Shown: positions 15,942 to 25,392 of the stretch, piece after piece
Layout: each line of letters starts with the position of its first letter
How positions within the stretch are numbered: position 1 is the stretch's first letter
Assembly (NCBI GenBank): GCA_025360525.1
Contig: JANYCA010000113.1
Coordinates: 1 to 43,412, forward strand
From: Chitinophagaceae bacterium
GTDB taxonomy: Bacteria; Bacteroidota; Bacteroidia; Chitinophagales; Chitinophagaceae
Length of the DNA: 43,412 bases
Reading direction: 5' to 3'
Translations under genes and position numbers: made by a program
The notes under the pieces: model-generated
Told to the model about the DNA's origin: nothing
Seen by the model: the letters and a program-made list of their open reading frames with translations, nothing else
Databases searched by the model: none

Positions 15942-17666
15942 CTATTGCAATTTCATATCAATAACCATTCTTGCAATTTTATCTGCAAGTATTTTATCAG
16001 TTGTTTCAAAAGCTGCGGCCGATTCAAGTTTTGTATTCACACTAAAATAGAATTTTATTTTAGGCTCTGTACCACTAGGTCTTGCAGAGATTTTAGTACC
16101 ATCGCTCAAAGCAAACTGCAGCACATTGCTTTTAGGTAAGATGATAGACCATTGTTTACCTGTCTGTAAATTTTTGCCAATTTGTAAATCGTAATCCAGT
16201 AATTCTTCTACGGGCACAGCATCAATGGTTGCAGGCGGATTGTCCCTGTATCCTTGCATCATTTCGGCAATTTCTTTGGCACCGTTCATTCCTTTTTTGG
16301 TTATGCTGATCAGGCTTTCTTTGTACAGCCCGTATTCAACGTACAGGTCAAGCAATTTATCGTACAAGCTGCGGCCCTTATTTTTTTCGTAAGCTGCCAT
16401 TTCGCACAACAACGCTACGGCGCTAATGGCATCTTTATCTCTTACCTCGTCGCCAATCATCAGGCCAAAACTTTCTTCTCCACCAATGATGTATTTTTCT
16501 TTGCCTTCTTTTTCTTTTATCAGCGCAGCAATCCATTTAAACCCTGTTAATACATTATAACAGGCAACATTGCTTGCTTTAGCAATGGCATCAATCATGT
16601 AGGAAGTAACCACAGTTTTTACTACCATATCGTTGGGCTCAGCAATACCCTTTGTTTTACGGGCTTCAATCATATAGTTAAAAGCCAGCACTGCCGTTTG
16701 ATTGCCATTCATTAAAATCCATTCTCCATGATTGTTTTTTACGCCAATTGCTACCCTGTCTGCATCCGGATCGGTGCCCAGTAAAATATCAGCATCCAAT
16801 GCAGTTGCTTTTTTCAAGCCGATACTCATGGCTTCTTTTTCTTCAGGATTAGGATATACCACTGTTGGGAAATTACCATCCGGCGTACTTTGTTCTTCTA
16901 CAATACTAACATTGGTAAAGCCGAAAGCTTTTAGTACCTGCGGCACCAATGTAATACCAGTTCCATGTATAGGTGTGTACACAATTTTTAAATCGTGCTG
17001 TGCAGCACATACATCCGGATATACACTGAGGCCCTTTACCATGTCGATATATATTTTGTCCATCTCCTCGCCGATGATGGTTATATTGGCTTCGCCACCT
17101 GTCCATTTTACATCATCAACGGATGCAATTTTATCTACTTCTAAAATTACATTTTCATCATGGGGAGATACCATCTGTGCGCCATCATCCCAATAAGCCT
17201 TGTATCCATTGTACTCTTTGGGGTTATGGCTTGCAGTACAAACCACTCCACCCTGGCAGCCGTAATGACGGATGGTGAAACTTAATTCCGGTGTGGGACG
17301 CAAGGCTTCAAACAGATAAACCTTTAAACCGTTTGCAGCAAATACATTGGCTGCAGTTTCTGCAAAGAAACGGCTGTTATTTCTGCAATCATGCGCAATG
17401 GCAACTTTTGCGTTGGCTCCAAAACATTTAATAAGGTAATTGGCATAGCCTTGTGTGGCCATACCCACTGTATATTTATTCATCCTGTTGGTGCCAATTC
17501 CCATCAGGCCACGAAGGCCGCCGGTACCAAATTCTAAATTCTTATAAAAAGCATCTGCCAGTTCATCAGGGTTTTCTTTTTGTAAATGGAGTATTTCATC
17601 TTTTACACTCTGCTCATAACTACCGGTAAGCCAGGTATTAATTTTTTGTTGAATAGCAATGTCCAT
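15942..17666 (-). CDS. Phosphohexomutase (phosphoglucomutase/phosphomannomutase, PGM2-like)
   Basis: 574 residues. It interconverts hexose-1- and hexose-6-phosphates for sugar catabolism and envelope or glycan precursors. All four alpha-D-phosphohexomutase motifs are intact: the phosphoserine loop CTASHNPKEYNGYK (S146), the metal loop DPDADR (299-304), the sugar-binding GGEESFG (395-401) and the phosphate-binding RPSGTEPK (529-536). The length and the KNLEFGTGGLRGLMGIGTNRMN start fit the longer PGM2-like branch rather than ManB. It is followed by a strong terminator; the downstream pcm gene is probably a separate unit. Confidence 0.93.
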   Translation of the reverse strand: MDIAIQQKINTWLTGSYEQSVKDEILHLQKENPDELADAFYKNLEFGTGGLRGLMGIGTNRMNKYTVGMATQGYANYLIKCFGANAKVAIAHDCRNNSRFFAETAANVFAANGLKVYLFEALRPTPELSFTIRHYGCQGGVVCTASHNPKEYNGYKAYWDDGAQMVSPHDENVILEVDKIASVDDVKWTGGEANITIIGEEMDKIYIDMVKGLSVYPDVCAAQHDLKIVYTPIHGTGITLVPQVLKAFGFTNVSIVEEQSTPDGNFPTVVYPNPEEKEAMSIGLKKATALDADILLGTDPDADRVAIGVKNNHGEWILMNGNQTAVLAFNYMIEARKTKGIAEPNDMVVKTVVTSYMIDAIAKASNVACYNVLTGFKWIAALIKEKEGKEKYIIGGEESFGLMIGDEVRDKDAISAVALLCEMAAYEKNKGRSLYDKLLDLYVEYGLYKESLISITKKGMNGAKEIAEMMQGYRDNPPATIDAVPVEELLDYDLQIGKNLQTGKQWSIILPKSNVLQFALSDGTKISARPSGTEPKIKFYFSVNTKLESAAAFETTDKILADKIARMVIDMKLQ

Positions 17667-17741
17667 ATGGTTAATTTTTAAGGCTTGAAGTTATTGTATT
17701 TTGATTTTAATTTATCAAAAACAGCAGACGATATTTTTTTC

Positions 17742-18158
17742 TTAATACCGCAACACAATCCGGATGGTAACGCTGATAATACCCATGCAAAAAGAAAACA
17801 GGAACAACATATTAGACCGGAAATAATGCCGGTACCCATCGTTGAAAAGCTCTGCATCTTCCTTTTGAATTGAAAGTGCAACCAGATCGTTACCTCTGCT
17901 GATAAAAACGAAGGCAGCCAGGTTAATCAGCAGAATAATCAAAGCAACTGTAGGCCTGATGCGGAGTGTATAGAGATAAACAAATTCGTTGCCGATAGCA
18001 TCCTCGGTGGTTTGCAAAATAAAATACCAGTTCAATATGTCCAACAGGCAATATAGGCTACACAGGCTAAGTAATGCCTTCACAATAATTTGGTTACGGC
18101 GTATAAGGGTTAGATTGATGTTTTCTGTAAACTGGTTACTGATAAGGTCCTGGGACAT
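17742..18158 (-). CDS. Small membrane protein of unknown function
   Basis: 138 residues with three hydrophobic segments: IIVKALLSLCSLYCLLDILNW (about 24-44), PTVALIILLINLAAFVFI (about 69-86) and NMLFLFSFCMGIISVTIRIVL (about 115-135). The N-terminus is polar and probably cytoplasmic. I do not recognise the family. It lies between pnp and the phosphohexomutase gene, all on the minus strand, with 75 bases to the latter and a terminator (18232-18258) upstream of it. Confidence 0.6.
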   Translation of the reverse strand: MSQDLISNQFTENINLTLIRRNQIIVKALLSLCSLYCLLDILNWYFILQTTEDAIGNEFVYLYTLRIRPTVALIILLINLAAFVFISRGNDLVALSIQKEDAELFNDGYRHYFRSNMLFLFSFCMGIISVTIRIVLRY

Positions 18159-18231
18159 TAGATATAAATGATTTATTTTTTAGCAAATTAATTCATTTAA
18201 TTCCGTTTAATTCAGCTTGTTTAGTAGACAC

Positions 18232-18258
18232 AAAAATCCCCGGTATTTTAAACCAGGG
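18232..18258 (-). terminator. Terminator after pnp
   Basis: On the minus strand ACCAGGG/CCCCGGT (18252-18258 with 18238-18244) forms a 7-bp stem with one G-U pair and a 7-base loop, followed by ATTTTTG. It lies about 35 bases after the pnp stop codon at 18291. Confidence 0.7.
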
Positions 18259-18290
18259 ATATTGTAATATATTAATCTATTCAAAAATTA

Positions 18291-20420
18291 TTAGGGTCTG
18301 GGCTGAGCATCCGGCTTGGGCATTAAAGCTTTTCTGCTTAGTTTATATTTACCGGTACGTTGATCTATTTCCAGCAATTTAACTTTTACTTTATCCCCCT
18401 CTTTAAAAATGCCATCCATTGTTTCCAGGCGCTTCCAGCTTATTTCACTAATGTGTAACAGGCCTTCTTTCTTTGGTAAGAATTCTACAAAAGCACCAAA
18501 TTCTTTAATACTTTTTACAGTTCCTTCGTAGGTATCGCCCACTACAGGTAATGCAACCAATCCTTTAATCCAGGATAGCGCTCTTTCCAGGTTGTCTCTG
18601 TTTACAGAGAAGATACTTACTTCGCCCACATTGTTTACCTCTTCGATGTTTACTGTTGCACCGGTTTCCCGTTGAATTTCCTGTATCACTTTACCGCCGG
18701 GCCCTATCACCGCACCAATAAATTCTTTATCGATGCTGAATTTAACCATACGTGGTGCATGTGGTTTTACGTCTTCTCTATGTTCTGGTATGCAGGCATA
18801 CATGGCATCTAAAATATGTAATCGACCTTTACGGGCCTGGGCCAATGCCTGGCGCATAATATCCATGCTTAAACCATCCACTTTAATATCCATCTGTACG
18901 CCACAGATACCATCACGGGTACCGGTAACTTTAAAATCCATATCACCTAAATGATCTTCATCACCTAAGATATCTGTTAACACTGCAAACTTTCCTTCTT
19001 TAGAAATTAAACCCATAGCTACACCACTTACGTGCTTTTTGATAGGTACACCTGCATCCATCAACGCCAGTGAACCAGCACAAACGGTAGCCATAGAAGA
19101 CGAACCGTTCGACTCCAGGATATCACTTACAACCCTTACTGTGTATGGATAATCTTTACCCGGCATCATCTTCTTTAAAGAACGCATAGCAAGATTACCA
19201 TGACCAACTTCCCTGCGGCCGACGCCTCTCATCATTTTAACTTCGCCCGTTGAAAACGGTGGAAAATTATAATGCAGAATAAATTTTGTATAGTCTGATT
19301 TGAAAGCGCTTTCAACCAATAACTCATCTAATGGCGTTCCAAAAGTGATGGTAGTTAAGGATTGTGTTTCGCCTCTTGTAAATAACGAAGAACCGTGCGG
19401 TGTTGGTAAAATACTTGTTTCCATCGAAAGCTGGCGGATATCTTCCGTTCCCCTTCCATCCAAACGCTTTCTGTCGTTCAAAATCATATCTCTTACCACA
19501 TTGTACTGCAATTCGCCTACGTAATGACCAATTAATTTTTTATCTGCATCCGGCAAGTCTTCACCCAATGCTATTTTAATTTCGTCATACAAAGCTGAAA
19601 AAGCATCGCTGCGGTCGTGCTTGGCAGATGCTGCAGCAGAAATTGCATACATTTTATCTTTACCTAATGCTATGATTTTTTCATTCAACTCCTCGTTGCG
19701 GTATGGCTTTTTATAGTCTCTTTTAGCGGTGATTCCCACTAAATCCCTTAACTCGGCCTGTGCTTTAATTTGTAATTTGATGGCTTCATGGCCAAGTTCT
19801 ATTGCCTTAATTAAATCTTCTTCCTGACACTCATTTGCTTCACCTTCTACCATCATGATATTTTTCTCGGTAGCAGCTATGATAAATTCAAGATCACACA
19901 GCGCCAAATCTGTACGGCTTGGATTGACAATGAACTGGCCATCTTTTCTGCCAATACGAACTTCAGAAATTATTTCCTGAATGGGAATATCTGAAACTGC
20001 TAAAGCAGCCGAAGCAGCTAAACATGCCAATGCATCCGGCACCACTTCTGCATCGCTGGATATTAATGAAATCAACACCTGTACATCACACAAATAATCT
20101 TCCGGAAACAATGGCCTTAGGGCCCTGTCAACTAAGCGGCTGGTTAATATTTCATAGTCATTTAACCTTGCTTCTCTCTTAAAGAAAGAACCCGGAATTC
20201 TACCAGACGAGGCAAATTTTTCCTGGTAATCTACCGATAAAGGGAAAAAACTCTGACCATCTTTAGGCTCTCTGTTGGCTACAACAGTGGCCAATAAAAT
20301 ACAGTCGCCCTGGCGAACTGTTACGGCTCCATCGGCTTGGCGGGCCATTTTGCCTGTTTCAATGGTAACCATTTGGCCACCACCAATATCAAAAGTTACT
20401 GATTTAGGATCTAAACTCAT
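18291..20420 (-). CDS. pnp: Polyribonucleotide nucleotidyltransferase (PNPase)
   Basis: 709 residues from the ATG at 20420 (MSLDPKSVTFDIGGGQMVTIETGKMARQADGAV begins the family). The longer reading from 20498 adds a hydrophobic 26-residue stretch lying over an intercistronic hairpin and is rejected. PNPase is a phosphorolytic 3'-5' exoribonuclease. Two RNase PH-like cores are present: VDYQEKFASSGRIPGSFFKRE in the first, and LFTRGETQSLTTITFGT in the second. They are followed by a KH domain with an IGPGGK loop (about 555-615) and an S1 domain (GDTYEGTVKSIKEFGAFVEF, about 622-690). It follows rpsO, a classic bacterial pairing. Confidence 0.96.
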   Translation of the reverse strand: MSLDPKSVTFDIGGGQMVTIETGKMARQADGAVTVRQGDCILLATVVANREPKDGQSFFPLSVDYQEKFASSGRIPGSFFKREARLNDYEILTSRLVDRALRPLFPEDYLCDVQVLISLISSDAEVVPDALACLAASAALAVSDIPIQEIISEVRIGRKDGQFIVNPSRTDLALCDLEFIIAATEKNIMMVEGEANECQEEDLIKAIELGHEAIKLQIKAQAELRDLVGITAKRDYKKPYRNEELNEKIIALGKDKMYAISAAASAKHDRSDAFSALYDEIKIALGEDLPDADKKLIGHYVGELQYNVVRDMILNDRKRLDGRGTEDIRQLSMETSILPTPHGSSLFTRGETQSLTTITFGTPLDELLVESAFKSDYTKFILHYNFPPFSTGEVKMMRGVGRREVGHGNLAMRSLKKMMPGKDYPYTVRVVSDILESNGSSSMATVCAGSLALMDAGVPIKKHVSGVAMGLISKEGKFAVLTDILGDEDHLGDMDFKVTGTRDGICGVQMDIKVDGLSMDIMRQALAQARKGRLHILDAMYACIPEHREDVKPHAPRMVKFSIDKEFIGAVIGPGGKVIQEIQRETGATVNIEEVNNVGEVSIFSVNRDNLERALSWIKGLVALPVVGDTYEGTVKSIKEFGAFVEFLPKKEGLLHISEISWKRLETMDGIFKEGDKVKVKLLEIDQRTGKYKLSRKALMPKPDAQPRP

Positions 20421-20489
20421 ATTCTTTACAATTAAAAGTATTAGGAAATGATAAGCAATGCAGGAGAAGAAATAACAGGGAATAAAAAT

Positions 20490-20521
20490 AATTCCCAACT
20501 GTACAAAACAAGTTGGGAATT
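20490..20521 (-). promoter_or_regulatory. rpsO-pnp intercistronic hairpin (attenuator or RNA-processing site)
   Basis: AATTCCCAACT (20490-20500) and AGTTGGGAATT (20511-20521) form a perfect 11-bp stem around a 10-base loop. On the minus strand the stem runs into ATTATTTTTATT, so it could partially terminate rpsO transcripts. It lies 24 bases after the rpsO stop and about 70 bases before the pnp ATG. In E. coli the same gap contains a terminator and an RNase III-processed stem used for pnp autoregulation; equivalence here is inference. Confidence 0.65.
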
Positions 20522-20545
20522 AAATAATATAACCATGTTGTTGGT

Positions 20546-20818
20546 TTATTTACGAAGGCCTAATTTTTCGATTAGCGCCCTGTACCCTGTAAGATTGTGC
20601 TTGCTAAGATAAGTTAGTAAGCGCTTGCGTTGACCTACCATTTTCATTAAACCTCTTTGTGAAGAGAAATCCTTCCTGTTAATTTTCAGGTGTTCAGAAA
20701 TTGAGTTGATACGCTCCGTAAGCAGCGCTACTTGTCCTTCAATAGAACCTGTGTTAGTGGCTTTTCCACCAAAATCTGTGAAGATTTTTGCTTTTTTTTC
20801 AATAGTTAAATAATGCAT
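20546..20818 (-). CDS. rpsO: 30S ribosomal protein S15
   Basis: 90 residues from the ATG at 20818 ([25 protein letters not shown]), the normal length for S15; the in-frame extension to 20893 is spurious. S15 binds the central domain of 16S rRNA (h20-h22). Conserved segments are present: [24 protein letters not shown], the [15 protein letters not shown] loop that contacts rRNA, and [13 protein letters not shown] near the C-terminus. AAAGAG precedes the ATG closely. It heads the rpsO-pnp operon. Confidence 0.96.
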   Translation of the reverse strand: MHYLTIEKKAKIFTDFGGKATNTGSIEGQVALLTERINSISEHLKINRKDFSSQRGLMKMVGQRKRLLTYLSKHNLTGYRALIEKLGLRK

Positions 20819-21027
20819 CTCTTTGTTTTTAAATAACGTCTTTGTTAATTTTCTTTTTATTTCGTTTGCGAAAGTAAAGTATTTTATTTGCAATTTACTT
20901 TTGATTAAAGAATAATACCTACATAAATAAGAAATTACTGTATATTTTGCGTTTTTAAACAGCGTTTGCCAGTTAAAGCCATTGCTTTATCAGCAATATT
21001 CAAAATGGCTTTATTATTACCCGTTAA

Positions 21028-22125
21028 ATGAATCACACAAAGAAAAGCATTTATTTTACCGTTACGACCGATTTAAGCTACGATCAGCGTATGCATCGTA
21101 TCTGCACCTCTCTTTCACACGCCGGGTATGATGTGGTGTTAGTTGGCATAAAAAAAAACAACTCTATTGCAATAGAAAATAAGCCTTTTAAACAACAGCG
21201 CATTAGATGCCTGTTTGAAAAAGGCAAACTATTTTATGCCGAATATAACCTGCGATTATTTTTTTATTTATTATTTAAAAAAATGGATGCTATTTGCGCC
21301 ATTGATCTGGACACTATCCTCTCCTGCCTGTTTATTTCCAGAATAAAAAAAATACCCCGGATATATGATGCTCATGAACTTTTTTGTGAGATGAAGGAAA
21401 TAGCCACAAGGCCTGCCATTTATAAGGCATGGAAAGTGATAGAACGATATGCTGTGCCTAAATTCCGGCTGGGATATACTGTAAATAAGCCCATTTTAAA
21501 TGAGTTTCACAGAATGTATGGAGTACAGTATGAAGTAATCAGGAATATCGCAATGCTAAGAGAGCTAGCGCCTGTACCCGTCATTGAAAAATTTATTTTA
21601 TACCAGGGCGCTGTAAACGAAGGCCGTTGCTTTGAAACGTTAATACCAGCCATGAAAACCGTAAAATGTAAACTGCTTATTTGTGGGGATGGCAATTTTA
21701 TGGCACAGGCAAAAACCCTGGTAAAAGAGAATATGCTGGAAGACAAGGTTATGTTTAAAGGGAACGTGTCCCCCGATGAATTACGACGTATTACGCAACA
21801 GGCTTACATCGGGATTACACTATTTGACGACCACGGCCTTAGCAATTATTATTCGCTTGCAAATCGCTTTTTCGATTACCTGCATGCGGGCATTCCGCAG
21901 CTTTGTGTTGATTTTCCGGTTTACAACGAATTGAACAAGGAAGCCCCTATCGCTGTTTTAATAAAAGATACCAGTTCAAAAAAAATTGCAGAGGAATTAA
22001 ACAGTTTATTGAACAATGCAATTATTTACCGAAAATTACAAAATAACACGATTAAAGTACGACAGATTTACAATTGGCAACGGGAAGAAAAGAAACTAGT
22101 TGCCTTTTATAAACAACATATTTAA
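21028..22125 (+). CDS. Glycosyltransferase, GT-B fold (GT4-like)
   Basis: 365 residues. The GT-B layout has an N-terminal acceptor domain (IYFTVTTDLSYDQRMHRICTSL) and a C-terminal nucleotide-sugar domain from about residue 185. The latter begins with FILYQGAVNEGRCFETLIPAM, followed by KLLICGDGNFMAQAK and VMFKGNVSPDELRRITQQAYIGITLF, then the RFFDYLHAGIPQL loop. These fit GT4-like enzymes that build capsule, LPS or other surface glycans. The donor and acceptor are unknown. It lies 70 bases before a second glycosyltransferase on the same strand, forming a probable two-gene operon divergent from rpsO. Confidence 0.85.
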   Translation: MNHTKKSIYFTVTTDLSYDQRMHRICTSLSHAGYDVVLVGIKKNNSIAIENKPFKQQRIRCLFEKGKLFYAEYNLRLFFYLLFKKMDAICAIDLDTILSCLFISRIKKIPRIYDAHELFCEMKEIATRPAIYKAWKVIERYAVPKFRLGYTVNKPILNEFHRMYGVQYEVIRNIAMLRELAPVPVIEKFILYQGAVNEGRCFETLIPAMKTVKCKLLICGDGNFMAQAKTLVKENMLEDKVMFKGNVSPDELRRITQQAYIGITLFDDHGLSNYYSLANRFFDYLHAGIPQLCVDFPVYNELNKEAPIAVLIKDTSSKKIAEELNSLLNNAIIYRKLQNNTIKVRQIYNWQREEKKLVAFYKQHI

Positions 22126-22195
22126 GAAAACTTTTCCTCTCAGTTACCCGTTAAGTGATAAAGTTTATAAAAAAATTTAAGAGATATAATAACTG

Positions 22196-23329
22196 ATGCG
22201 TCAAAAAATTTTACATATCATCACACACGATGTACCGTACCCGACAGACTTTGGTGGTGTGGTCGATTTATTTTACAAAATAAAAACGCTTCATCAAATT
22301 GGCGTACAAATACACCTGCACTGTTTTGTAAATAAAAGACCGCCTCACAATGAATTGAATAAATACTGTGCCACCGTAAATTATTATCCAAGAAAAAAAG
22401 TCAGTCACTTTTCGTTGCGGCTTCCATACATTGTTAACTCCCGAAAAAGTGATCTTCTGATTACAAACTTGCAAAAAGACAATTATCCTATTTTGGTAGA
22501 GGGCATTCATTGTAGTTATTATTTGTACGCAGGCATGCTTAGTAACCGCATTGTTATGCTGCGGTTGCACAATACAGAGTTTGAGTACTACCACCACCTT
22601 GCGCTTCATGAAAAAAACCCCATCCGTAAATTATACTATTGGCATGAAAGTATTTTATTGAAAAAATACGAAGCAAGACTGGCAAAAAAAATTAAGATAG
22701 CTGCAGTAAGCATGCTGGATGTAGATGTTTACAAGAACCTGTTTAAGGCAGCCGATATTCAATATATGCCAGCTTTTGTTCCCTACACAAATGCAGACGG
22801 AAAAGCCGGACAGGGTTCCTATTGCCTGTATCATGGTAATCTCGGCATTAATGAAAATGAAGAAGCAGCCATTTGGCTATTGCAGGAAGTATTTAATAAA
22901 TTACCGATACCTTTTGTAATTGCAGGCAAAAACCCCTCACAGAAATTGACTTTTTTAGCTCACCAGCATGAACATACTTGCCTTGTAGGCAACCCAAGTG
23001 ATAAGGACTTGCATGACATGATTGCCAAAGCACAAATCAATATTTTACCCTCCTTTAATAATACCGGCGTAAAACTAAAATTATTGAATGCACTTTACAA
23101 TGGAAGGCATTGCCTGGTAAACAAAGCCGGCGTGGAGGGTAGTGGACTCGAAAGCTTGTGTAGTGTGGCAGAAGATGCCGACGACTTTAAAACCTCCATC
23201 AGCTATTTATACAATATCCCGTACAATCAACAAGAGAATACGCAGCGTCAGGAAGTTCTTAATGGCCTGTACGATAACAATAAAAATGTTGTAAAAATTA
23301 CTGACGTATTTTGGCGGAATTGGGATTAA
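22196..23329 (+). CDS. Glycosyltransferase, GT-B fold
   Basis: 377 residues. It starts MRQKILHIITHDVPYPTDFG, the usual glycine-containing loop of GT4-like enzymes (PxPxDFGG). The middle has HNTEFEYYHHLAL and an alternating helix-strand pattern. The C-terminal nucleotide-binding domain includes YCLYHGNLGINENEEAAIWLL, IPFVIAGKNP, HTCLVGNPSDKDLHDMIAKAQINILPSFNNTGVKLKLLNAL and GRHCLVNKAGVEGSGLE. The second domain is typical of glycosyltransferases that act on surface polysaccharides. It is the second gene of the pair with 21028-22125. The exact activity is not recognisable. Confidence 0.82.
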   Translation: MRQKILHIITHDVPYPTDFGGVVDLFYKIKTLHQIGVQIHLHCFVNKRPPHNELNKYCATVNYYPRKKVSHFSLRLPYIVNSRKSDLLITNLQKDNYPILVEGIHCSYYLYAGMLSNRIVMLRLHNTEFEYYHHLALHEKNPIRKLYYWHESILLKKYEARLAKKIKIAAVSMLDVDVYKNLFKAADIQYMPAFVPYTNADGKAGQGSYCLYHGNLGINENEEAAIWLLQEVFNKLPIPFVIAGKNPSQKLTFLAHQHEHTCLVGNPSDKDLHDMIAKAQINILPSFNNTGVKLKLLNALYNGRHCLVNKAGVEGSGLESLCSVAEDADDFKTSISYLYNIPYNQQENTQRQEVLNGLYDNNKNVVKITDVFWRNWD

Positions 23330-23377
23330 TATTTAAAGCAGCTTTCAAAAGTATTGTTTAAAACGTTCAGAAAACTT

Positions 23378-23395
23378 AGGGGTTAGTCGTTTAGA
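23378..23395. repeat. Copy of the AGGGGTTAGT-GTTTAGA intergenic motif
   Basis: AGGGGTTAGTCGTTTAGA differs by one inserted base from AGGGGTTAGTGTTTAGA in the tract at 11285-11350. Both copies lie shortly after the stop of a plus-strand gene. The rest of the 23330-23460 gap shows no terminator or RNA. Confidence 0.4.
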
Positions 23396-23460
23396 GCCGG
23401 TGAAATCTATCATTAATTGTTAGACTTAAAGCATGCTAAAAAAAATTACTTTATCCCTAT

Positions 23461-24147
23461 CTACATTGTTACACTTGCATTATCCCACACTTTTCCATTT
23501 TCTGTTTTAATAGTTCGGGCAGCAAATTTACCTATCACCATATAATCATGGGTAGCCATAATAATGGAAGTGCCATAATCTTTACAGATGTTAAAAAGCA
23601 ACTGCATAATCTCGTCGCTTGTTTCGGGGTCCAGGTTGCCTGTTGGTTCGTCGGCCAAAATTAATTTGGGTGAATTAAGCAGTGCACGGGCAATATCCAC
23701 CCTTTGCTGCTCGCCGCCGCTCAACTCAAAAGGCATTTTAAAACCCTTGGTCTTTAAACCAACTTTATCGAGTACATCGGCTATTTTTTCGTCCATCAGC
23801 TTTTCGTCTTTCCAGCCGGTGGCTTTTAAAACAAACTTTAAATTGTCGTTTACATTTCTGTCTGTCAATAATTGAAAATCCTGAAAAACTACGCCCATAC
23901 TGCGTCTTAAAAAAGGGATCTTCTTCCAATCAAGCTCTCTTAAGTCAAAGCCTACAACAGAGCCGTCACCATCGGTCAATGGCAAGTCGCCATATAATGT
24001 TTTAAGCAAACTACTTTTTCCAGTTCCCGTTTTACCAACCAGGTAAACAAATTCTCCCTTATCAATAGAAATATTTACATCACTTAAAATGAGGTTTTTA
24101 CCCTGGTAAATTTTAACTCTACTTAATTCAACTACTGCGTTAGACAT
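23461..24147 (-). CDS. ftsE: Cell-division ATP-binding protein FtsE
   Basis: 228 residues, a stand-alone ABC ATPase. FtsE pairs with the membrane protein FtsX at the divisome to control peptidoglycan hydrolases. Walker A GKTGTGKS (38-45), the Q-loop VVFQDFQLL, the signature LSGGEQQR (142-149), Walker B LILADEP (162-168) and the H-loop MATHDY are all intact. The start [37 protein letters not shown] matches Bacteroidota FtsE. ftsX is not adjacent, so the pair is split here or outside the window. LolD/MacB-type ATPases are the main alternative. Confidence 0.85.
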   Translation of the reverse strand: MSNAVVELSRVKIYQGKNLILSDVNISIDKGEFVYLVGKTGTGKSSLLKTLYGDLPLTDGDGSVVGFDLRELDWKKIPFLRRSMGVVFQDFQLLTDRNVNDNLKFVLKATGWKDEKLMDEKIADVLDKVGLKTKGFKMPFELSGGEQQRVDIARALLNSPKLILADEPTGNLDPETSDEIMQLLFNICKDYGTSIIMATHDYMVIGKFAARTIKTENGKVWDNASVTM

Positions 24148-24614
24148 AATGTTGTTTATAATTTGCTATGGATAAAATTATTAATTGGTAAAGACTAATA
24201 AATCTTTATTTGCTTGCTTTAACGGTTCAAAAAAAACTTCATAAAAATACCTGATTTTGCAAATGTACCTGTTACATTATCTGAAATAAAAACTTTTTAT
24301 GGAACAATTGTTAAAAAAGCCTTTAAAACAAAAATATTGCCCAACGCTGATTAGCCGGAACAGCGTATTGAATGAATACTAAAACTTTTTCGATGTCGAG
24401 ATGTAGATGTTAAATATAATGGGCGGGGATGAATTAAACGGATTCCTGCTTTGAACGTTTGCCCTCAATTATGGCACGCTTTTTTATAATTTAAACCATG
24501 AACAAATTCGATAAATAGTCCTGATTGATTAGTACTTTTTCATTAAATGATAAACATGATTAAAAATGGATTGGTTATAACCGACTTTTGCATCTTCAAC
24601 AAAATACAAAAATT
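24148..24614. other. Divergent intergenic region between ftsE and the SDR gene
   Basis: 467 bases with no supported gene or RNA. Minor features are a palindrome AACAATTGTT at 24303-24312 and a 6-bp stem ACGCTG/CAGCGT (24344-24349 with 24361-24366) with no T-run. GACTTTTG at 24583-24590, near the SDR start, is one base from the TAnnTTTG -7 consensus and may be its promoter. Confidence 0.4.
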
Positions 24615-25373
24615 ATGTCAGCAAAAATTGCATTGGTAACCGGTGGCAGTCGTGGCCTGGGAAAAGATATGGCCATCAGCATAGCCAGAAAAGGAATAGA
24701 TGTTATACTCACCTACCGTAACAACGAGCAACAAGCTTTAGAAGTGGTAGCTGCAATTGAAAGCATGGGCTGCAAAGCAGCAGCACTTCACTTAGACATG
24801 TCGGACTTCAACTCATTGATTGCATTTATGCAATCAGTTGCCGGAGTTTTAACCAGCAAATGGGGCACCGCTCATTTTGATTTTTTGATTAACAATGCCG
24901 GTATGGGCGCAACCGTTCCATTTGCAGATGTTACTGAAGCCTTGTTCGATGATTTTATGAACGTTCATTTTAAAGGTGTTTATTTTCTCACCCAAAAATC
25001 ATTGCCATTGTTGAATAATGGCGGGCGTGTCGTTAATATTTCAACTGGTACTACACGTTTTTGTGTACCGGGCTATTCTGTTTATGCATCCATGAAAGGA
25101 GCTGTAGAAACCTTTACGAAATATTTGGCAAAAGAATTAGGAAGCAGGGGTATTAATGTGAATGTAGTAGCGCCCGGGCCTGTTGAAACAGATTTTAATA
25201 ATGGAGCAATTCGTAACAATCCTCAAATGAAAGGATTTTTAAGCTCAATGTCGCCACTTGGCAGAGTGGGCAACGCCGACGATATTGGAAGTGTGGTAGC
25301 ATTTTTATGTACCGAAGACGCCAAATGGATTAATGGTCAACGCATAGAAGTAAGCGGAGGAATTAATTTATAA
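24615..25373 (+). CDS. Short-chain dehydrogenase/reductase (SDR), classical type
   Basis: 252 residues from the ATG at 24615 (MSAKIALVTGGSRGLG); an in-frame TTG nine codons upstream is unlikely. It is an NAD(P)-dependent oxidoreductase with a Rossmann fold. The cofactor loop TGGSRGLG is at 9-16, NNAG at 93-96, and the catalytic S143, Y157 and K161 (YASMK) are intact. Arg at TYRNN (residue 35) favours NADP(H). The end GQRIEVSGGINL is typical of FabG-like SDRs. The substrate is unknown; it stands alone. Confidence 0.9.
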   Translation: MSAKIALVTGGSRGLGKDMAISIARKGIDVILTYRNNEQQALEVVAAIESMGCKAAALHLDMSDFNSLIAFMQSVAGVLTSKWGTAHFDFLINNAGMGATVPFADVTEALFDDFMNVHFKGVYFLTQKSLPLLNNGGRVVNISTGTTRFCVPGYSVYASMKGAVETFTKYLAKELGSRGINVNVVAPGPVETDFNNGAIRNNPQMKGFLSSMSPLGRVGNADDIGSVVAFLCTEDAKWINGQRIEVSGGINL

Positions 25374-25392
25374 AAAAGCCTGACAATAAAAA

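Noticed and set aside
20421..20498. N-terminal extension of PNPase to 20498
   Set aside because: It would translate the intercistronic stem and add a hydrophobic segment not found in PNPases; the ATG at 20420 matches the family start.
24344..24366. Small stem ACGCTG/CAGCGT as a terminator
   Set aside because: No T-run follows and no gene ends nearby; it is probably a chance hairpin.
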